Positions 59,931 through 64,000 of a DNA stretch of 64,000 nt are shown here, one piece after another (the stretch's first letter is position 1; every line of letters starts with the position of its first letter). This DNA is from Rhodococcoides kyotonense (lineage in GTDB: Bacteria; Actinomycetota; Actinomycetes; Mycobacteriales; Mycobacteriaceae): contig NZ_LVHI01000023.1 of assembly GCF_001645385.1 (NCBI RefSeq), forward strand, positions 236,237 through 300,236. Reading direction: 5' to 3'. A model generated the notes under the pieces. The model was not told the origin of the DNA, searched no databases, and saw only the letters and a program-made list of their open reading frames with translations. The position numbers and the translations under genes were made by a program.

Positions 59931-60434
59931 ATGAGCAGAGTCACACTCCGCGTGAACGGCGCCGACCACGACATCGACTGCGACGTGCGGACCACGCTGC
60001 TCGATGCACTCCGCGAACACCTCGACCTCATCGGCGCCAAGAAGGGCTGCGATCACGGACAGTGCGGCGCGTGCACGGTCCTGGTCGACGGCAGGCGCAT
60101 CAACAGTTGCCTCGCCTTGGCGATCGGGTACCAGGGCCGCGACATCACCACCGTCGAGGATCTCGCCGACGGAGATGTTCTTCACCCGGTCCAGCAGGCC
60201 TTCATCGACAACGACGCGTTCCAGTGTGGCTACTGCACGTCGGGACAGATCTGCTCCGCCGTCGGCATGCTCGAAGAAGCCAAACAGGGGTGGCCCAGCG
60301 CGGTCACCGACGACCCGCCCGAGGCCGACGTCGAACTCGATCGCGACGAGGTCCGCGAACGCATGAGCGGCAACCTCTGCCGATGCGGCGCCTACGCGAA
60401 CATCATTCCGGCGGTGCTGGAGGCAGGCCGATGA
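59931..60434 (+). CDS. [2Fe-2S] subunit of a xanthine-dehydrogenase-family molybdenum hydroxylase (PaoA-like)
   Basis: A 167-residue protein with a plant-type ferredoxin domain ('[24 protein letters not shown]') and a second [2Fe-2S] helical domain ('[18 protein letters not shown]' and '[14 protein letters not shown]'). It passes electrons from the Mo-cofactor to FAD in the three-subunit enzyme encoded with the next two genes. No Tat signal is visible, unlike E. coli PaoA, so a cytoplasmic location is likely. ATG 59931 is preferred to the upstream 59874 frame. The stop overlaps the next ATG by 4 bp. Confidence 0.95.
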   Translation: MSRVTLRVNGADHDIDCDVRTTLLDALREHLDLIGAKKGCDHGQCGACTVLVDGRRINSCLALAIGYQGRDITTVEDLADGDVLHPVQQAFIDNDAFQCGYCTSGQICSAVGMLEEAKQGWPSAVTDDPPEADVELDRDEVRERMSGNLCRCGAYANIIPAVLEAGR

Positions 60435-61426
60435 GGACGTTCGCCTACGACGTCGCAACCGATGTCGACGACGCCATAGCCCGACTCGCTGCCGACCCGG
60501 GCGCCTCTCTTCTCGGCGGCGGAACGAACCTCGTCGATCTGATGAAACTCGGTGCGACGCAGCCGTCCTCGCTCGTCGACGTGTCACGCCTGCCGCTGAC
60601 CGAGATCGACGTCGCCGACGACGGTTGTCTGCACGTCGGTGCTGCGGTCACCAACAGCGATCTGGCTGTGCATCCCGTTGTGCGCAGCCGTTATCCGGTG
60701 CTGTCGCGAGCGTTGCTGTCCGGCGCGTCGGGCCAGCTCCGCAACATGGCCACGACTGGCGGCAACCTGTTCCAGCGCACCCGTTGCGTCTACTTCATGG
60801 ACGCGAGCAAGCCGTGCAACAAGCGTGAGCCCGGATCCGGTTGTCCTGCAATCGAGGGTGAACATCGCAACCTCGCCATTCTCGGGGCGTCGGAACACTG
60901 CGTTGCGACGCACCCCTCCGACATGGCGGTCGCGCTCACGGCGCTCGATGCAGTCGTCGTCGTCGCGGGACCCGGTGGGACACGCACGGTTCCGATCGGC
61001 GAGCTCTACCGCCTGCCCGGCGATACGCCGCAGAAGGACACCAGGATCGAACACGACGAGATCGTGACCGGACTTCGCATCCCCGCGCTTCCCCCAGGCA
61101 CGATGTCGATGTACCGCAAAGTGCGCGACCGGGCGTCGTATGCGTTCGCGCTGGCGTCCGTCGCGGCGGTGTTGCGGGTGGAGGACGGCCAGGTGACCGA
61201 GGCGCGCATCGCGCTCGGCGGTGTTGCGCACAAGCCGTGGCGTGCATACACGGCCGAGGGGGATCTGCTGGGGCGCCTCGCCAGGCACGAGGTGTTCAGA
61301 GAGGCCATCGATCTCGAATTGAAGGCGGCACATCCGTTGCGCGACAACACGTTCAAGATCCCGTTGGTTCGCAATCTCGTGACCGAGGCGTTGACCGAAC
61401 TGACCCGCAGGGAGGCATCGGTATGA
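60431..61426 (+). CDS. FAD-binding subunit with extra cysteine cluster (PaoB-like)
   Basis: A 331-residue member of the CO-dehydrogenase-flavoprotein family: '[15 protein letters not shown]' and '[16 protein letters not shown]' bind FAD. Additional cysteines in '[25 protein letters not shown]' and '[14 protein letters not shown]' match the [4Fe-4S] insertion of PaoB-type aldehyde oxidoreductases. It accepts electrons from the [2Fe-2S] subunit. It is coupled by ATGA overlaps to both neighbours, so the three subunits are made together. Confidence 0.93.
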   Translation: MRTFAYDVATDVDDAIARLAADPGASLLGGGTNLVDLMKLGATQPSSLVDVSRLPLTEIDVADDGCLHVGAAVTNSDLAVHPVVRSRYPVLSRALLSGASGQLRNMATTGGNLFQRTRCVYFMDASKPCNKREPGSGCPAIEGEHRNLAILGASEHCVATHPSDMAVALTALDAVVVVAGPGGTRTVPIGELYRLPGDTPQKDTRIEHDEIVTGLRIPALPPGTMSMYRKVRDRASYAFALASVAAVLRVEDGQVTEARIALGGVAHKPWRAYTAEGDLLGRLARHEVFREAIDLELKAAHPLRDNTFKIPLVRNLVTEALTELTRREASV

Positions 61427-63492
61427 GCACGGCAGCCATCGGTCAGCCCCTCGCGCGCACCGAGAGCATCGCCAAGGTCACCGGTGCTGCGCGGTACGCA
61501 GTCGACCAACCGGTCGACGCGGCCACGGCTTACTGCGCCATCGTGCCCGCGACGATACCCACGGGCAGGGTCGTCGACGTGCGAGCCGACGATGCCGTCA
61601 CCCTGCTCTGGCACCGCAACGCGGAGAAGCTCGGTGAGATCGAGGACGGCGAACTCGCTGTGCTGCAATCGGATCGGGTGTTCTACCGCGGTCAGGTGGT
61701 GGCAATCGTCGTCGCCGACTCGCTGGAAGCGGCGTGGGATGCAGCGAAACGCGTCCAGGTTACGTACGCGGACGAGCAGACGCCGGACAACGGTCTGTCG
61801 GCGGAGCATCCGTCGCTGTTCGCGCCGGAGTCGGTCAACGCAGGATTTCCGACGGACGTGACCGAAGGAGACCCGGATGCGGCGCTGGCGTCGGCGGCTC
61901 ATGTCGTCGACCGGTGGTATTCGACGGCTGCCAATCACAACAATCCGATGGAACCACACGCAACTACTGCCGAGTGGTCGAACGCCGTTCTGACCGTGTG
62001 GGATTCGACGCAGGCGCCGTCCGGTGTGCAGGGCGATCTGGCGACTCTCTTCGGTCTCGATTCCTCGGCCGTGCGGGTCGTGTCCGAGAACGTCGGCGGC
62101 GGTTTCGGCTCCAAGGGCAGCACGAGGCCCAACGCGGTGTTGGCGGCGATGGCGGCCCGTGCGACCGGACGAAAGATCAAGCTCGCACTGCCGCGGCAGT
62201 CGCTGTTCGATCTCGTCGGATACCGCACACCGACGATCAACCGTTTCCGCCTCGGTGCCGACGAGAACGGCAAACTCACCGCGCTCGTGCATGACTCGTA
62301 CCAGCAGACGTCGCATGTGTTCGAGTTCTGTGAACAGACGTCCGAGTCGTCGCGCCACATCTACGCGTCGCCGAACCGTCGTACGACGCATCGGTTGGCC
62401 GTCCTGGACGTTCCGACGCCGCGGTGGATGCGCGCGCCGGGGGAGGCGCCCGGAATGCTCGCGCAGGAGACGGCGATCGACGAGTTGTCCTACGCCGTCG
62501 GCATCGACCCGATCGAATTGAGAATCCTGAACGAACCCGATGTCGATCCCGCGAGCGGCAACCGATTCTCGTCGCGCAGCCTCGTCGAGTGTCTTCGTAC
62601 CGGTGCCGAGCGATTCGGGTGGTCCGAGCGCGACCCTCGCCCCGGTCACCGACGCGACGGCCGCACACTGATCGGGATGGGTGTCGCCACGGCGAGTTAC
62701 CCCGTGCTGATCAGTCCGTCGTCGGCGTCGGCGTCGCTGGGTGAGGACGGCTCGATCACGGTGTCCGTGGCCGCGTCGGACATCGGTACCGGAGCGCGGA
62801 CGGTGCTGCGGCAGATCGCCGCCGATGCGCTCGACGTATCCGCCGATCGTGTCGAGCTGAAGCTCGGTGACAGCGCGCTGCCGAAAGCCCCTGGTGCAGG
62901 CGGTTCTTCGGGAACCTCGTCGTGGGGTTGGGCCGTCACCAAGGCGTGCAGGACGCTCGTCGAACAGGTAGGGCCGATCGCCGACGCGACAGGGCCTGCC
63001 GAGGTGTCCGTCGACACCTCCGACGACCTGGAAGAGCAGAAAGAGCTGGCGCGCATGGCGTTCGGCGCACACTTCGCCGAGGTGGAGGTCGACGTCGACA
63101 CCGGTGAGGTGAGGGTGAGGCGCATGCTCGGCGTGTACGGGATCGGGCGGGTGATGAATCCGAGGTTGGCGCGATCGCAGCTGATCGGCGGGATGACGTT
63201 CGGGCTCGGGATGGCGCTGATGGAGGTGGGCAACACCGATCGCGAGTTCGGCGGCTTCTCCAACCACGACCTCGCCGAGTATCACGTGCCGGTGTGCGCG
63301 GACACGCCCGACATCGACGCGATCTGGGTCGAGGAGAACGACGACGAGCTGAATCCGATGGGCGGCAAGGGGATCGGGGAGATCGGTATCGTCGGCTCAC
63401 CGGCGGCGATCGGCAACGCCGTCTACCATGCGACGGGTGTGCGGGTGCGAGATTTCCCGATCACCGTGGACAAGGTGCTGCCGCACCTGTGA
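61423..63492 (+). CDS. Molybdopterin-binding catalytic subunit (PaoC-like aldehyde oxidoreductase)
   Basis: A 689-residue xanthine-dehydrogenase large-subunit type: 'RTESIAKVTGAARYAVD' start, 'VVSENVGGGFGSKG' (Mo-co and glutamine region), 'RWMRAPGEAPGMLAQETAIDELSYAVGIDP', 'ISPSSASASLGEDGSITVSVAASDIGTG' and the catalytic Glu in 'GGKGIGEIGIVG'. With the preceding two subunits it should oxidise aldehydes or N-heterocycles with water as the oxygen source. PaoABC-like gene order supports aldehydes. No molybdenum-insertase (XdhC-type) gene is in view before the window ends. The TGA stop lies in the first bases of the fifth palindromic element. Confidence 0.93.
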   Translation: MSTAAIGQPLARTESIAKVTGAARYAVDQPVDAATAYCAIVPATIPTGRVVDVRADDAVTLLWHRNAEKLGEIEDGELAVLQSDRVFYRGQVVAIVVADSLEAAWDAAKRVQVTYADEQTPDNGLSAEHPSLFAPESVNAGFPTDVTEGDPDAALASAAHVVDRWYSTAANHNNPMEPHATTAEWSNAVLTVWDSTQAPSGVQGDLATLFGLDSSAVRVVSENVGGGFGSKGSTRPNAVLAAMAARATGRKIKLALPRQSLFDLVGYRTPTINRFRLGADENGKLTALVHDSYQQTSHVFEFCEQTSESSRHIYASPNRRTTHRLAVLDVPTPRWMRAPGEAPGMLAQETAIDELSYAVGIDPIELRILNEPDVDPASGNRFSSRSLVECLRTGAERFGWSERDPRPGHRRDGRTLIGMGVATASYPVLISPSSASASLGEDGSITVSVAASDIGTGARTVLRQIAADALDVSADRVELKLGDSALPKAPGAGGSSGTSSWGWAVTKACRTLVEQVGPIADATGPAEVSVDTSDDLEEQKELARMAFGAHFAEVEVDVDTGEVRVRRMLGVYGIGRVMNPRLARSQLIGGMTFGLGMALMEVGNTDREFGGFSNHDLAEYHVPVCADTPDIDAIWVEENDDELNPMGGKGIGEIGIVGSPAAIGNAVYHATGVRVRDFPITVDKVLPHL

Positions 63493-63516
63493 GTGCGAAT
63501 GTACAGAGGGCTATAC
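63489..63516. repeat. Palindromic element, copy 5, interrupted by the IS element
   Basis: The left arm GTGAGTGCGAATGTACA (63489-63505), the loop GAGGGC and the first five bases of the right arm (TATAC) are present. The rest of the right arm (expected ATTCGC...) is replaced at 63517 by the left end of the IS30-family element. The left arm is also slightly diverged. Confidence 0.85.
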
Positions 63517-63798
63517 GGCGGTCTCAAGCAGTCATCGCAACGTGCCTGATCATTGAGGGATGGTTGCGATGGGACGTCCGGTGTACACCCATGAGGTGCG
63601 GATGCTGTTCTGGGTTCTGTTGGGTTGGGGCTCGACGGTGAAAGAGGCCGCCGAGGTGGCGGTCTCAAGCAGTCATCGCAACGTGCCTGATCATTGAGGG
63701 ATGGTTGCGATGGGACGTCCGGTGTACACCCATGAGGTGCGGATGCTGTTCTGGGTTCTGTTGGGTTGGGGCTCGACGGTGAAAGAGGCCGCCGAGGT
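63517..63798. repeat. Perfect tandem duplication of 141 bp at the IS left end
   Basis: Bases 63517-63657 and 63658-63798 are identical by eye, each running from GGCGGTCTC to GCCGCCGAGGT. The unit is 47 codons long and includes the transposase start. The first copy's reading frame (ATG 63560) runs through the junction and stops at TGA 63695-63697, so only the ATG at 63701 opens the full transposase. Confidence 0.9.
63560..63697 (+). pseudogene. Aborted 45-codon duplicate of the transposase start
   Basis: The frame reads 'MVAMGRPVYTHEVRMLFWVLLG...AAEV' like the real transposase, then enters the second copy of the IS end ('AVSSSHRNVPDH') and stops. It is a by-product of the tandem duplication and not expected to be functional, though it could interfere with translation of the downstream start. 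Confidence 0.75.
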
Positions 63799-64000
63799 GA
63801 TCGGTATGGCGGAGATGACCGGTCACCGGTGGGTGCAGGATCGTGGCGGTGTTCGTCCCCGGGCGACACCGCTACCGTCGGGCCGCTTCCTGTCGTTGAC
63901 CGAGCGCGAGTTCATCGCCGACTACATCGGCGACGGGTGGACGATGACCGCGGTGGCGAAAGCCCTCGGCCGCGCCACCTCCACCGTCAGCCGAGAACTT
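63701..64000 (+). CDS. IS30-family transposase, N-terminal part (3' truncated by window edge)
   Basis: At least 100 residues are visible from ATG 63701. They include an N-terminal helix-turn-helix region ('STVKEAAEVIGMAEMTGHRWV') and the second IS30 HTH ('LTEREFIADYIGDGWTMTAVAKALGRATSTVSREL'), the S-T-V-S-R-E-L motif being diagnostic. The DDE catalytic domain lies beyond the window. It binds the IS terminal repeats and moves the element. The upstream 141-bp duplication leaves this start intact. Confidence 0.88.
   Translation, partial: MVAMGRPVYTHEVRMLFWVLLGWGSTVKEAAEVIGMAEMTGHRWVQDRGGVRPRATPLPSGRFLSLTEREFIADYIGDGWTMTAVAKALGRATSTVSREL

Larger units (their letters stand above)
63517..64000 (+). 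mobile_element. IS30-family insertion sequence, left end (continues beyond window)
   Basis: The element starts with GGCGGTCTCAAGC at 63517, exactly where the palindromic repeat is broken, and encodes an IS30-like transposase from 63701. The left end is present twice in tandem (63517-63657 and 63658-63798). The right end and any target duplication lie outside the window. Confidence 0.8.

Noticed and set aside
63517..63798. Direct repeat considered as a CRISPR-like or attachment-site array
   Set aside because: Only two 141-bp copies with no spacers, containing a transposase start; it is a duplicated IS end.

Overview
The window is GC-rich chromosomal DNA from an actinomycete, most likely Rhodococcus or a close mycolic-acid relative. 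The evidence is a DinB-type (mycothiol-dependent) maleylpyruvate isomerase homologue, an F420/LLM-type oxidoreductase, FadD15-type and FadE-type lipid genes, a TM0106-type nuclease-helicase, gene pairs that recall mycobacterial Rv1769-Rv1771, frequent GTG starts, and many ATGA or GTGA stop-start overlaps. No rRNA, tRNA or CRISPR was seen.

Layout. 1-2860: end of an AraC regulator, a VOC protein, a glutathionyl-hydroquinone-reductase-type GST, a GNAT and a cold-shock gene. 2867-41165: a long catabolic block with a Rieske oxygenase, two ThuA-like proteins, a divergent pair of related TetR regulators, two histidine phosphatases, three SDRs, an MDR reductase, an AMP-forming ligase, a complete 2-oxoacid dehydrogenase complex (E1 alpha, E1 beta, E2, and E3 elsewhere in the block), an aldehyde dehydrogenase, a SnoaL-like protein, a ribose-type ABC importer, a TIM-barrel isomerase, an F420-type oxidoreductase, pyruvate carboxylase, an acyl-CoA dehydrogenase and an enoyl-CoA hydratase. 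Embedded in it are three phosphohistidine-swivel proteins: two RPH/phenylphosphate-synthase-like proteins with no ATP-grasp domain, and a PPDK-like protein whose ATP-grasp domain has lost key residues while its PEP half is intact. I read this block as a pathway for an unidentified imported substrate that uses PEP-linked phosphotransfer and ends in pyruvate or acyl-CoA.

41176-58166 is mostly housekeeping: adenosine deaminase, a sulfite-oxidase-like membrane molybdoenzyme, an aldonolactone oxidase, TetR, a PLP fold-III enzyme, a frameshifted nuclease-helicase, a lipase-like hydrolase, FadD15, a phosphoribosyltransferase, a DEAD-box helicase, an HtrA-like lipoprotein protease and three very small genes, including a 30-residue amphipathic peptide. 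58264-63492 holds a type-B carboxylesterase and a three-subunit PaoABC-like molybdenum hydroxylase. The window ends in an IS30-family element.

A palindromic repeat family occurs five times, each time directly 3' of a gene. In its long form (about 75 bp) it begins and ends with TAG/CTA, and these serve as real stop codons of the flanking genes. One copy shows paired changes in both arms, and another is interrupted by the IS30 element.
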